Positions 1 through 9,228 of a stretch of 64,000 bases of DNA are shown here, piece after piece. The notes under the pieces were generated by a model. The model had not been told where the DNA came from and did not search any database. It saw only the letters and a program-made list of their open reading frames with translations. Within the stretch, counting starts at the first letter, position 1, and every line of letters starts with the position of its first letter. The position numbers and the translations under genes are program-made. The stretch is from contig NZ_CP063657.1 of NCBI RefSeq assembly GCF_015209745.1, positions 2,356,001-2,420,000 on the forward strand. Direction: 5' to 3'. Origin of the DNA: Lysobacter avium (GTDB taxonomy: Bacteria > Pseudomonadota > Gammaproteobacteria > Xanthomonadales > Xanthomonadaceae).

Positions 1-104
1 GACGCTGGCGCGGCAACGGACGACGTTTCCACCGGATTGTTCCCACTCCCTCCGCACGCGCTCAAAAGCATGGTCAGGGCAACTACGAAGAATATATTTT
101 TCAT
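1..104 (-). CDS. Lipoprotein, N-terminal part only (cut by window edge)
   Basis: The reverse strand from 104 reads 34 complete codons to the window edge. They begin with Met-Lys-Asn, then a hydrophobic stretch and a lipobox LLSAC, with the Cys at residue 17, followed by a Gly/Ser/Asn-rich linker. This is a classic signal peptidase II lipoprotein start, so the product should be an envelope lipoprotein. A weak AAGG lies about 12 bases before the ATG. Nothing of the mature domain is visible, so no function can be given. It follows the GT2 gene on the same strand after about 180 bases of AT-richer DNA. Confidence 0.6.
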   Translation of the reverse strand, partial: MKNIFFVVALTMLLSACGGSGNNPVETSSVAAPA

Positions 105-285
105 ATTAAAAACAAGCCTTTTGATTATTTTAGACGAGACCACTGGATATAAGCGATCGATATGGCCACGCCGGTAGATCCCCGGCCCTGAAGTCCACTG
201 CCGCGGGCCCCGTGCCGGGTAACGCCGGACGCATCGACACCGATCGCAACCATTCTTCAACAAGAACCGTTCATCGGGAACCGGA

Positions 286-2646
286 TCAAGCCGACAATTC
301 ACAAACGAGACTGTCAAGGGAAAGGTTCACATTGTATGCCGGGTCGCGCAGAAGCTGGGCACCCCAGCGCTGCCGCATCAGATCGACCTCGCGCGCGAAC
401 CGCTGCTTCTTCTCTTCGGTGTCCTCGCTGCCGCGCGAGGCCGACTCGTGGTGATACAGCTCGGCGAATGGCGTCCAGATATTGCGGTATCCCGCTTCAC
501 GCACCCGCAGGCAAAAGTCGATGTCATTGAAAGCGACCTGCAACTGCTCGTCCAGACCGCCGACCTGATCGAAAACCTCGCGCCGCACCATCAGGCACGC
601 GCCGGTGACCGCCGAGAGGCTCTGCGCCACTCTTGCCCGTCCACCGTGCCCGGGGTAGCCGCGCGGCAATCCGGAGTAGATGTGCGCCGCGACGCCGTGG
701 ATGCCCAGCACCACGCCGGCGTGCTGGATGGTGTCGTTGGGGTAGTACAGCATCGCGCCCACCGCGCCGACGTCGGGCCGCATGGCCTGGGACACCAGCT
801 CCTCCAGCCACTCCGGCGAGATCACTTCGATGTCGTTGTTGACCAGGCCGATCACCTCGCCAGCGCATTGGCTCGCCGCCCAGTTGTTGATCGCAGCGTA
901 GTTGAAGGCTGCGTCGTAGCGCAGCACCATGACGCGTTCGCGGCCCTCCAACTCCGCCAGATACGCCAGCGCGCCCGGCTCGGAGGACTGGTTGTCGACC
1001 ACCACGATCTCGTAATCCGGGTAGGTGGTCTTGCTGACAATGCTCTCGACACACATCCGCAGCAACTCGACCTTGTCACGCGTCGGGATGATCAGGCTCA
1101 CCTTCGGGGGTATCGCCGGCAGCGGCCAATGCACACGGTAGTGCCCGTGCGACAACTCCTCGGCCCGGGCGCCGGGATGCTGCCGGTCCAGGTGCCCGGC
1201 CACCGCCCGCGCGCCTGCCGAAGACGCATAGTCCTTCGCATCGCGGGTCAGTGCCGTGGATCCGGGAATCGCACGCCAGTGGTACAGCACCTTCGGGATA
1301 TGCCGGACCTGGCCCGGTTGTAGGCGCTCGACGCAACGCAGGATCAGGTCATGGTCCTGACTGCCTTCGAAGCCCTTGCGGAAACCACCGACCTCACGCA
1401 TCAACTCCGCCCGGATCGTGGTCAGGTGGCAGATGTAGTTCTGGCTGCGCAACAGGTCGGAATCGAAATCCGGCTTGAAGTACGGGTCGAAGCGCCGGCC
1501 CTCGGCATCGATCTTGTCCTCGTCGGAGTACAGCAGGCCAGCATCCGGATGGCGACCGATCTCCTCGGCCACTTCCAGCAGCGCGTGCGGACGCAGCTCG
1601 TCGTCGTGGTCGAGCAGCGACACGTAGTCGCCCGAAGCAAGCCCCAGCGCACTGTTGGACGCTTCCGATATGTGCCCGTTGCGATCGCGGCGCATGACCC
1701 GGATACGGAAATCGGTCTGCGCGTACTCCTGCACGATCTCCATCACGCGCGGGTTCGGCGACGCATCGTCGACGATGCACAATTGCCATTTCGAATAGGC
1801 CTGATCAAGCACACTCTCGATGCAGCGGCGCAGCCAACGCTCCGGGGTTTGATACACGGGCAACAGGATGGAAATCAGCCGGCCTTCCGGGGTGATCGCA
1901 ATCGCCCGGCAACGTAATTCGTCCATCCGCTCTGCGGTCAGCGTGTCGAACCGAGCCACCCAGCCGTCATAGCTGTCCGCACCTGCCGGCACCACCCGGC
2001 GGCGATAGTCGCGATACAGCGTATCGGCTGCCCGGGACACCCCGTCGCGGAGCGATTGCCTGATGAACCTGATGCTTCTTGACGCCAGCCCTCCCGGTGC
2101 GTCGGCAGTGGACTCCAACATGCGTCGCAACGCCCGTACGCGAGCAATACGGCGTACGGCGAAATCCCCCATCCGAAAACGCAGCGGCCCGCGCCCCATG
2201 CTGAATCCCAGGGCCGTCACGTCATGCTTGAACAGCACCAGTGCACGAATCCGTCCATTGCCGCCGGACGTCGGCAACGCGATCCGTGCCTCCCCGTCAG
2301 CGCCGCGCGCATAGACCGGGTACAGGCACGGGGCAACAACCGCGTCCTCCCGCGCCGACATGCTTCCGGTGATCTCGTACCACCCCGCGGGGATCCGCTC
2401 CAGCGGATCACGCAACTCCGCAGTGAAGCATGCACGCTCACCGACCGCCTTCCACTCCGTGAAAACGCCATCCCGTCGAGACGTCAGATTGACATCGGGC
2501 ACAAGTTCCACGGTCTGTGGACGCTGGTGGGTGTCCGGCGCAATCGTCCAGACCAAGGCCTCCACGCCCTGCTCGGAATTCGGATCTGGGTTCAAGGGAT
2601 CTCCAACGTACAAGCCGGGACAATGCCCCGCCACCGGCAAAATCAT
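286..2646 (-). CDS. Tandem family-2 glycosyltransferase (two GT-A domains), O-antigen type
   Basis: The product is predicted to transfer sugars to the growing O-antigen on the cytoplasmic side of the inner membrane. About 250 N-terminal residues form a domain I do not recognise, followed by a basic linker. The first GT2 domain starts at ISILLPVYQTPERWLRRCIE and carries LLDHDDE as its DxD-type motif plus a later SQDHDL. The second starts at VSLIIPTRDK, with LVNNDIEV and a FNDIDFCLRVREAG motif near the end. Two GT2 domains in one chain are typical of enzymes that add two sugars or alternate linkages. The open frame extends upstream to 3045, but that stretch is low-complexity and Arg-rich. I therefore place the start at the ATG at 2646, giving 786 residues. 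No good ribosome site is visible there, so the start is uncertain. Specificity cannot be read from sequence. Confidence 0.85.
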   Translation of the reverse strand: MILPVAGHCPGLYVGDPLNPDPNSEQGVEALVWTIAPDTHQRPQTVELVPDVNLTSRRDGVFTEWKAVGERACFTAELRDPLERIPAGWYEITGSMSAREDAVVAPCLYPVYARGADGEARIALPTSGGNGRIRALVLFKHDVTALGFSMGRGPLRFRMGDFAVRRIARVRALRRMLESTADAPGGLASRSIRFIRQSLRDGVSRAADTLYRDYRRRVVPAGADSYDGWVARFDTLTAERMDELRCRAIAITPEGRLISILLPVYQTPERWLRRCIESVLDQAYSKWQLCIVDDASPNPRVMEIVQEYAQTDFRIRVMRRDRNGHISEASNSALGLASGDYVSLLDHDDELRPHALLEVAEEIGRHPDAGLLYSDEDKIDAEGRRFDPYFKPDFDSDLLRSQNYICHLTTIRAELMREVGGFRKGFEGSQDHDLILRCVERLQPGQVRHIPKVLYHWRAIPGSTALTRDAKDYASSAGARAVAGHLDRQHPGARAEELSHGHYRVHWPLPAIPPKVSLIIPTRDKVELLRMCVESIVSKTTYPDYEIVVVDNQSSEPGALAYLAELEGRERVMVLRYDAAFNYAAINNWAASQCAGEVIGLVNNDIEVISPEWLEELVSQAMRPDVGAVGAMLYYPNDTIQHAGVVLGIHGVAAHIYSGLPRGYPGHGGRARVAQSLSAVTGACLMVRREVFDQVGGLDEQLQVAFNDIDFCLRVREAGYRNIWTPFAELYHHESASRGSEDTEEKKQRFAREVDLMRQRWGAQLLRDPAYNVNLSLDSLVCELSA

Positions 2647-3018
2647 GCGCCAATCGGGCTGCGTAGCATAACGGCTGGCGCATGCACGAGTACGGTGGCT
2701 ACCGGCCCTGGGGCCCGCCGTATTCCGCTCCGCATGCCGCCCGCATTCGCGGCTCGGGGCCTGCCCCCAGCCTGTACCGGGCCACTGCGACATCGCCCGC
2801 CACCCCGGCGGCCGATATGATTGGTGATCCGGAGACCTTGCTCTCTCCGTCCTTCCAGCGCTTCGGATCCTTCCCGTCACCAGCCGGGCGCACGCGAGCG
2901 GCGGCTGCACGCCAACACAAGTCCGAGCCCCGATACAATCAGGCGATAGGCACCTGCCTGCGCCAACCCGGCTGACCCGACTCCACAAGATGACCCACGC
3001 CATGCACTCGGTATCAAA
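2647..3018. other. Intergenic region between divergent O-antigen genes
   Basis: This 372-base gap separates the minus-strand GT2 gene from the plus-strand sulfotransferase gene. Open frames cross it, but their translations are Arg/Gly/Pro-rich without recognisable domains. I see no RNA gene and no convincing promoter hexamers. It probably holds the two divergent promoters. Confidence 0.4.
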
Positions 3019-4782
3019 ATGCAGTTGATCGTCTTGGGAATGCACCGATCCGGGACCTCGACACTGGCCCGATTGCTGAACCTCATGGGTGTCTATTTCG
3101 GTCCCGAGGGAATGAGCACCGGCGCAAACCCGGAAAACCCCAAGGGGTTCTGGGAGCGGCGCGATGTACGGCAGCTAAACGACGCACTGCTGCACTCCGA
3201 TGGCTGTGACTGGAACCGCATCAGCAGCTACGACGCAGACCAGACCCCGGAAGATGTGATCACGCGGTTCGAGGATCACGCCGGGAAACTCATCCTGGAG
3301 ATGGATGCCCACCGTCCGTGGCTGATGAAAGAACCTCGCCTGTGCCTGCTGCTGCCACATTGGAAGCGCGTGCTCGAAGTACCGGTCTGCATCCATATCC
3401 TCAGGCATCCGGTCGAAGTCGCATCCAGCCTGAACAAACGCAATGGCATGCCTTTCCCCGCAGGTCTGGCCCTGTGGGAACGCCATGTCCGCGCGGCATT
3501 GCATGCGGCCGCGGACTTGCCGGGCATCCTGGTCTCGCACCACCGGCTCATCAATGACCCGATGGGCACCGTCGAACGAATGCATGCCCAACTGGTCGCA
3601 CACGGCGTCACCGGCTTGCACCTGCCCTCCAGGCGCGAGATCGAATCGTTCGTGACACCGAAGCTGCATCGGGAACGCCGGGATCGGCCTGATCTTTCAA
3701 TCCACCTCGATACACCCCAGGCCCGATGGTTCGATGCGCTCATCACTGGCAGTTGGCCTCCTGCCGCCGTCGAGGCTCCCTCTGCGGCCGTCAACGACAC
3801 CTTGAGGGAATACGAGTCGAGCCTGCCGCCCATGGACACCACCCGCCCCAACCTCCTGCTTGCCTCCGGCAACCGCCGGCAGCCGGAGAAAGATTCATTT
3901 CCCGGCGACCGCCAGACAAGCCGGCATGCGCGCGAAATCCTCAAGCTGACCCGGCTCGCCCTCGCCTCCGAGGAGCGTTTCAGGCACCAGATCGCCAAAC
4001 TGGAAGCGGATGCCAGCACCGCCAGCGCGCGGGCGAACCTGACGACCGGACTCGAGCAGGCGATCGACACACTGGAGCAAGAGAAGAAGCAACTGGCAAT
4101 CGCGGAACGACTGGCGCAGCAAGACAGAACCAGGTCTGCGATCGCGCTTGAGCGGACGACCGGTGAACTGGCACGATCCAATAAAAGCCTGGCTGCCGCC
4201 GAACAACAGGCATCGCAGGCCAAAGCGGAACTTTCCGGATACCGGGCGAAGATCCAGCAGATGCGCCGCAAGCATGACCGGGAATCCAACACGCACGCAC
4301 GCCACCGTGAAATCGCGGCCGGGATGATCCAGGAGTATCGGGTGCGCGTAGAGCATCTGATCGCCGCAGTCGAGTCGCGGGAAAACGCCTTGCGACAACT
4401 CGACCGCCATCCGGTCTGGAGGTTGACCGCGCCGTTGCGCCGACTCGCCAGCCTGGTCACCGGCCGACGTCCTCCCTCCGTCACCTCGCCGCTGGGGATC
4501 CTGCGCGACAGCGAGCTGTTCGATGCACACTGGTATCAATCCCGTTACCCCGACGTGGCCACCAGCGGGATCGACCCGGCCCGGCATTATCTCGACCACG
4601 GCGCCGCGGAAGGCCGCGACCCTTCACCCCACTTCAACACGCGCGCCTACACGGATGCGCACCGTGAAGTGACGATAACCGGCGAGAATCCCCTCATCCA
4701 TTTCATCGAACAACGCAGGCTGCTCGCGACAATGCCTGCCGGCGCACCGCATACCGGCCGTGACGGCGAGGGAGACCAGTGA
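3019..4782 (+). CDS. Sulfotransferase-family protein with coiled coil and YPDV-type repeat
   Basis: This 587-residue protein opens with the P-loop-like GMHRSGTSTLARLLN of PAPS-dependent sulfotransferases (residues 8-22). Around residue 130 it has ILRHPVEVASSLNKR, which fits the 3'-phosphate-binding segment. Family knowledge therefore suggests sulfate transfer to a sugar. Residues about 290-460 are rich in Glu, Lys, Gln and Ala with heptad-like spacing and should form a coiled coil. The C-terminus (about 495-560) carries one and a half copies of a repeat, LFDAHWYQSRYPDV followed by DPARHYLDHGAAEGRDP, that recurs in the next gene and in the RgpF fusion. The stop overlaps the next start as ATGA, so the two genes are translationally coupled. 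The substrate is inferred only from the O-antigen context. Confidence 0.75.
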   Translation: MQLIVLGMHRSGTSTLARLLNLMGVYFGPEGMSTGANPENPKGFWERRDVRQLNDALLHSDGCDWNRISSYDADQTPEDVITRFEDHAGKLILEMDAHRPWLMKEPRLCLLLPHWKRVLEVPVCIHILRHPVEVASSLNKRNGMPFPAGLALWERHVRAALHAAADLPGILVSHHRLINDPMGTVERMHAQLVAHGVTGLHLPSRREIESFVTPKLHRERRDRPDLSIHLDTPQARWFDALITGSWPPAAVEAPSAAVNDTLREYESSLPPMDTTRPNLLLASGNRRQPEKDSFPGDRQTSRHAREILKLTRLALASEERFRHQIAKLEADASTASARANLTTGLEQAIDTLEQEKKQLAIAERLAQQDRTRSAIALERTTGELARSNKSLAAAEQQASQAKAELSGYRAKIQQMRRKHDRESNTHARHREIAAGMIQEYRVRVEHLIAAVESRENALRQLDRHPVWRLTAPLRRLASLVTGRRPPSVTSPLGILRDSELFDAHWYQSRYPDVATSGIDPARHYLDHGAAEGRDPSPHFNTRAYTDAHREVTITGENPLIHFIEQRRLLATMPAGAPHTGRDGEGDQ

Positions 4783-7700
4783 TGCTGCCGCTGCCTGACA
4801 CCGTTCGCGAAATCCGCGACTCCGGCCTGTTCGATGAACACTGGTACCTGCGTCGCTATCCCGACGTGGCCATGCTCGGCATGGACCCGGCCGAGCATTA
4901 CCTGCGCTTCGGCGCCGCGATGGAGCGCAGTCCGGGGCCCGGCTTCGACGGTGCGGGTTATCTGGCGATGTATCCGGACGTTGAGCGGGCCGGAGTCATT
5001 CCTTTGCTCCACTACCTCCGCCATGGTCGCGCCGAAGGACGCATCCCCGGGTTTCTCCCGCCGCCAAGCACCGGGATAGCGCGTGCCCGGCTGGTCGCCT
5101 TGGCGGAAACGCGATTGCGCGGTGCGCCAAAACGGCACCTGCCAGCACTCGGCAAGACGTCGCAAGCTCTATTCATCGGCAACATCCAGACCATGTATGC
5201 GGCGTCGCAAGAAGCCATCGACCACCGGCTGGCCAGCATCGTCATGCCGACTTACAACCGGAAAAAGCAGATTGTCCGGGCCATCGAATCGGTACAGGAA
5301 CAGACACACCGCAACTGGGAGTTGCTGATCGTCGACGACGGCAGCACCGACGGAACGCCCGATGCCATCCGCCCGTATCTGCGCGACCCAAGGATCCGCC
5401 TGATCGGGCAGCCTCGTCGTGGCGTCAGTGCTGCACGCAACGCGGCGCTGGCCCTGGCCCGTGGCGACACCGTCTTCTATCTGGATTCGGACAACCGCTG
5501 GACCCCGGACTTCCTGCATTCGATGCTGACCTATCTGCATGCCACCGGAAACCCGTGCGGCTATAGCGCGCTGGCAATCGAAGGCGATGACGGCAAGATT
5601 TCCGGTTACCGTGGCGAGCCGTTTTCCTGGTCTCATTGCCTGCAGTCGAATTACGTCGACCTCAACGTGTTCTGCCACGACATCAAGCTCTACCGCGATC
5701 TTGGCGGCTTCGACGAAAGCCTGCGGCGGATGGTCGACTGGGATCTGATCCTCAGATACGCCAGGGATTCGAAGGTGGCCTACGCACCGTTCATCGGTTG
5801 CTACTACACCGGCTCCGAGACAGACCAGAGCCGGATTTCGCTGTCCCAGCCGTACGCCTATCGCGCGATCGTACAAACAAAAAACCGGCTCAACACCGGG
5901 GACCCGCAGGTCGTCGCAAACCACCTGCATCTCAATTTCGCCATCAAGATCGCCGCCCCGAGCGACAAGCGGGATGAGTGGGGCGACTACCACTACGCCG
6001 TTTCACTTGCCGAGGCGCTGCGTTCGCTCGGGCACTCCGTAACGATAGATTTCAGGGACCAGTGGTACGCCCGCCATCAGCACCGCGACCAGGTCATCAT
6101 CGTGCTGCGGGGGTTGCAACGTTACAAACCCAACCCCGAACACATCAATATTTTGTGGAACATCAGCCACCCGGACCAGGTGAGCTACGCGGAATATGAA
6201 AGCCACGACATCGTTTACGTGGCTTCCCCATCGTATCCTTCGCTTCTCAACCAGATCCTCGGAAAACCGGCCCGGACGCTTCTGCAGTGCACCGATACCA
6301 GGCGCTTCGGCTTCTCCGGCCCCGCAGGGGATTCACTGGACGGCCTGCTTTTCGTCGGCAACTCCCGCAACCATTTCCGGCACACGGTCCGCTGGGCAAC
6401 CGAGCTTGAAATGCCGGTCAAGGTTCATGGGACGCGCTGGTCGCAGTTCATCGATGCACGGCACATCGTCAGCGAGCATGTTCCCAATACCGAACTGGCC
6501 GCTCACTACGCGTCCGCGACCGCGGTGCTCAACGATCACTGGGAATCGATGCGGAATTTCGGACTGATTTCCAACCGTGTCTTCGACGTGCTGGCCTGTG
6601 GCGGCACCCTGATCTCGGACTCGATGCCATCGATCCAGCAACTGTTCGGCGATGCGGTACTCCAGGTCGATTCCCGCGACACCCTTGCCCAGGCCCTGGC
6701 AACGCTCGAATCGGCACCGCGCAGTGCCGCCGACGCCTTGCGGATCTCCCGACAGGTCCATCAGGCGCACTCCTTCGATGCACGCGCGGCAACCATCTGG
6801 AACGACGTGCTCGGACAATTGGGACTGCCGCCGCGCGCGCACCAGCAGGATCCCGGCACGCCCGAAGTCGCCGCCCCATCGGCGATACCAGCGGCTCCCA
6901 AGCGCAAGCGCGCGGGATTACTGTTGCAGCGCCGGGCGCACGGCCCTTCCAGTTCCGCCTACATCCGCCTGATCGCCCCCCTCACCACCGACCTGGCGCA
7001 CGCGGACATCGACATGGTGCTGCTCGACGGCGTGGAGGACGGCCGCCTGGACAACTGCGATTACTGCATCGTCCAGCGCGTGGCAGTGGAAGACATCGAC
7101 GATGCGGTTACCCTGGTTGAACGGGTACGCACCCTCGGATGCAGGTTGTTCGTGGACAACGACGATGCATTCGGCGCGCTGGACAAGACGCATCCAGAAC
7201 ACGAGTTCTATCGTGAGCGCGATGCGGTGCTCCGCTATCTGATGGGCCAGGCGGATCAGGTGTGGTTCTCGACGGAACACCTGCATTCCCTCTATCGCGA
7301 CGACGCACGCAATGGCATCGTTTTGCCGAACAACCTCGATCCCCGCCTGTGGCGCGACTACCGCAAGCCCCGGTGGAGCCGGTCCGGGGGGCCCTTGCAA
7401 TTGCTGTACATGGGTACCGCAACGCACGACGCCGATTTCGCGGCCATCCTGCCAGCCCTGGATGCGCTTGCCGAGCTGCGCCCCGACAGTTTCCAGCTGA
7501 CCAACATCGCCGCCGTGCGCTCGCCGCCCCAACGCAGCTGGCTCAAGAACCTGCCGCCTCCGCGAAATGCTTTGAGCTACCCGCACTTCGTCCGCTGGCT
7601 GGTCGCCCAAGGCCCCTTCGACGTCGGTCTGGCACCGCTCGCGGACACCGGCTTCAATGCCTCCAAGTCCGACATCAAGATCCTGGACTACTGCGCACTG

Positions 7701-7937
7701 GGCTTGATATCGCTGGTTTCGGACGTGCCCTGCTACCAGCATCAACGTGAACAACAGCCCTTTGCACTGCGTGTTGCAAACAATCCGCAAGCATGGCTCG
7801 CCAGCCTGTGCGACGTGATGGACGACTCGGCAACCCATCGGCAACTCGCGGCGCAAGCTGCCGACCATGTCTGGGATCAGCGCAACGCCACCCACAGCGC
7901 CCAGGCACTGCTTGCAACGCTGGGCCGGACACCCTAG
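4779..7937 (+). CDS. Multidomain glycosyltransferase: YPDV repeats, GT2, then two GT-B-like domains
   Basis: A 1052-residue cytoplasmic enzyme predicted to build the O-antigen. Residues 1-90 hold two YPDV-type repeats (GLFDEHWYLRRYPDV and a weaker second copy). Residues about 150-370 are a GT2 domain starting ASIVMPTYNRK, with ELLIVDDGSTDGTP and YLDSDNRW as the DxD-type motif. Residues about 390-690 resemble the CgeB-like 'glycosyl transferases group 1' fold, with GLLFVGNSRNHFRHT and a late GLISNRVFDVLACGGTLISD. Residues about 710-1050 form a second GT-B-like domain with LPNNLDPRLWRDY, LLYMGTATHDADF and SKSDIKILDYCALGL. Three transferase domains suggest assembly of a short oligosaccharide. 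Its stop codon overlaps the convergent tagD-like gene by four bases (CTAG read from both strands). Confidence 0.85.
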   Translation: MMLPLPDTVREIRDSGLFDEHWYLRRYPDVAMLGMDPAEHYLRFGAAMERSPGPGFDGAGYLAMYPDVERAGVIPLLHYLRHGRAEGRIPGFLPPPSTGIARARLVALAETRLRGAPKRHLPALGKTSQALFIGNIQTMYAASQEAIDHRLASIVMPTYNRKKQIVRAIESVQEQTHRNWELLIVDDGSTDGTPDAIRPYLRDPRIRLIGQPRRGVSAARNAALALARGDTVFYLDSDNRWTPDFLHSMLTYLHATGNPCGYSALAIEGDDGKISGYRGEPFSWSHCLQSNYVDLNVFCHDIKLYRDLGGFDESLRRMVDWDLILRYARDSKVAYAPFIGCYYTGSETDQSRISLSQPYAYRAIVQTKNRLNTGDPQVVANHLHLNFAIKIAAPSDKRDEWGDYHYAVSLAEALRSLGHSVTIDFRDQWYARHQHRDQVIIVLRGLQRYKPNPEHINILWNISHPDQVSYAEYESHDIVYVASPSYPSLLNQILGKPARTLLQCTDTRRFGFSGPAGDSLDGLLFVGNSRNHFRHTVRWATELEMPVKVHGTRWSQFIDARHIVSEHVPNTELAAHYASATAVLNDHWESMRNFGLISNRVFDVLACGGTLISDSMPSIQQLFGDAVLQVDSRDTLAQALATLESAPRSAADALRISRQVHQAHSFDARAATIWNDVLGQLGLPPRAHQQDPGTPEVAAPSAIPAAPKRKRAGLLLQRRAHGPSSSAYIRLIAPLTTDLAHADIDMVLLDGVEDGRLDNCDYCIVQRVAVEDIDDAVTLVERVRTLGCRLFVDNDDAFGALDKTHPEHEFYRERDAVLRYLMGQADQVWFSTEHLHSLYRDDARNGIVLPNNLDPRLWRDYRKPRWSRSGGPLQLLYMGTATHDADFAAILPALDALAELRPDSFQLTNIAAVRSPPQRSWLKNLPPPRNALSYPHFVRWLVAQGPFDVGLAPLADTGFNASKSDIKILDYCALGLISLVSDVPCYQHQREQQPFALRVANNPQAWLASLCDVMDDSATHRQLAAQAADHVWDQRNATHSAQALLATLGRTP

Positions 7938-8320
7938 CGCGTCAAGGACTGCTTGATCTGGGTGGTCGACACATCGGGCGTGCGCGGCAGGTAGCACACC
8001 TCGCAGTACGGGGAGAGAAAGTCGAATTTCCCCTCCCAGTCGTGTCCCATCACGAAAATGTCCGCCGAATACCGGCGGATGTCGTCGACTTTCTGTTCCC
8101 AGGTGTGCTCGGGGAAAACCTCGTCGACCCAGCGGATCGATTCGAGCACCGCCTTGCGATTCTCGTAATTGAGCAGGGAGGACTTGTGTTTGCCTCGATT
8201 AAACTCGTCCGACGATAAACCCACCACCAACCGGCTGCCCATCTCGCGCGCCCGCCTAAGCAGTTTGATATGCCCCACATGCAGGATATCGAACGTCCCG
8301 TAGGTGATGATCGTTTTCAT
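7934..8320 (-). CDS. tagD: TagD-like glycerol-3-phosphate cytidylyltransferase
   Basis: A 128-residue nucleotidyltransferase that would make CDP-glycerol from CTP and glycerol 3-phosphate. It has the family's GTFDILHVGH nucleotide-binding motif (residues 8-17) and an RTPDVSTTQIK motif near the end, matching the RTxxISTT signature. Its length equals that of Bacillus TagD (about 129). The ATG overlaps the stop of the upstream CDP-glycerol glycerophosphotransferase (ATGA), so donor synthesis and use are coupled. TagD is known from Gram-positive wall teichoic acid. Here it probably supplies glycerol phosphate for the O-antigen. A related CDP-polyol or ethanolamine-phosphate substrate cannot be excluded. 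Confidence 0.85.
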   Translation of the reverse strand: MKTIITYGTFDILHVGHIKLLRRAREMGSRLVVGLSSDEFNRGKHKSSLLNYENRKAVLESIRWVDEVFPEHTWEQKVDDIRRYSADIFVMGHDWEGKFDFLSPYCEVCYLPRTPDVSTTQIKQSLTR

Positions 8321-9228
8321 GATTGCCCCTGCATGTTCGCCACCGGCCTGCCCATGCCACCGCAGTCGGTAAGTTGTCTGACCTTCTCCACCACGCGCGC
8401 CGAGCTGCCGTCATCGACATGGTCGAAGAACAGCCGTCGCTTCCATTCCAGCGATGCCCGTTCGATTTCCGTTCGCGGTTCAAACAGGGTTTCCAGGGCT
8501 TGGCGAAACTCCTGGAAATCATGGCAAACAGGCCCCGGGAAGATGAAATCCAAGTCGTAGAAACCACCACGCTCAAGCAGATAGCTGTCGTGGTCGTAGG
8601 CAAAGCTGACCGCCGGCTTACCGGTCAGCATGTAGTCGATAAAGCAACTGGAGTAATCCGTCACCAGCGCCGCGGACAAGCGGTACAGGATCTCGACGTT
8701 CGGGAAATGTGCATCCGACAGGTCCAGCGGCCCCAGGCTCTCAAGCTGACGGGTGAACACGCGGGCGTTGTCCGCCATGTGCTCGCGGATGCCAAGCACC
8801 GCATCGTTGCGCTCAAGCCAGTCCCCCAGACTGGCGACTTCCTCGTCGGTGAAGCGGTAGTAACCGTCCTCCTGGGCATTGCGGAAGGTCGGCATCAGCA
8901 ACACCAGATGCCTGCTGCCGAGCAGGCTTTTCAGCCGTGCGGCCTCGGCCTGCATGTCCGCGGGCAGGCGATCGAAATCACGCAGGATGAAATCGTTGCG
9001 CGGAAGGCCGGTATTCCAGATCTCACCAAACGACAGCGGATAGAACGATGTCGCCATCGCCATTGTATCCACCTTCGAGGAGCTGATCACGGCGCGGCAG
9101 CGCTCGTGCTCCACGGCAATCCGGTCCAGCTTCTGCACCATGTCCTGAGACGCATAGCCGATGCGCTTGAACGGGATGCCGTGCCAAAGATTGATAATGT
9201 TATGCAGATCGCTGGCCACCGGATACAC
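8317..9228 (-). CDS. CDP-glycerol glycerophosphotransferase, C-terminal part (separated by frameshift)
   Basis: The 303 residues readable from a GTG at 9228 are the catalytic half of a TagB/TagF-type enzyme. It has NIINLWHGIPFKRIGY near the start, the family's conserved segment, then TGLPRNDFIL, LLMPTFRN and LVTDYSSCFIDYML. The frame stays open upstream to about 9340 and encodes ALADALRQNLFIKHSP, which fits the family but has no start codon. The missing N-terminal half (from TPKHATWWGFPVCAF to TVVPLKSP) lies in the adjacent frame at the end of the RgpF-like gene. The 303-residue reading is thus best seen as the tail of one 1001-residue protein broken by a one-base shift near 9298. It would transfer glycerol phosphate to the glycan. 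Confidence 0.75.
   Translation of the reverse strand: MYPVASDLHNIINLWHGIPFKRIGYASQDMVQKLDRIAVEHERCRAVISSSKVDTMAMATSFYPLSFGEIWNTGLPRNDFILRDFDRLPADMQAEAARLKSLLGSRHLVLLMPTFRNAQEDGYYRFTDEEVASLGDWLERNDAVLGIREHMADNARVFTRQLESLGPLDLSDAHFPNVEILYRLSAALVTDYSSCFIDYMLTGKPAVSFAYDHDSYLLERGGFYDLDFIFPGPVCHDFQEFRQALETLFEPRTEIERASLEWKRRLFFDHVDDGSSARVVEKVRQLTDCGGMGRPVANMQGQS

Noticed and set aside
448..1917. Long plus-strand open frames opposite the GT2 gene
   Set aside because: Antisense shadows typical of high-GC coding DNA; translations lack domains and are His/Arg/Ala-rich.
2647..3045. N-terminal extension of the GT2 protein to 3045
   Set aside because: Arg/Gly/Pro-rich, without domain signal, and it would overlap the start of the divergent sulfotransferase gene.
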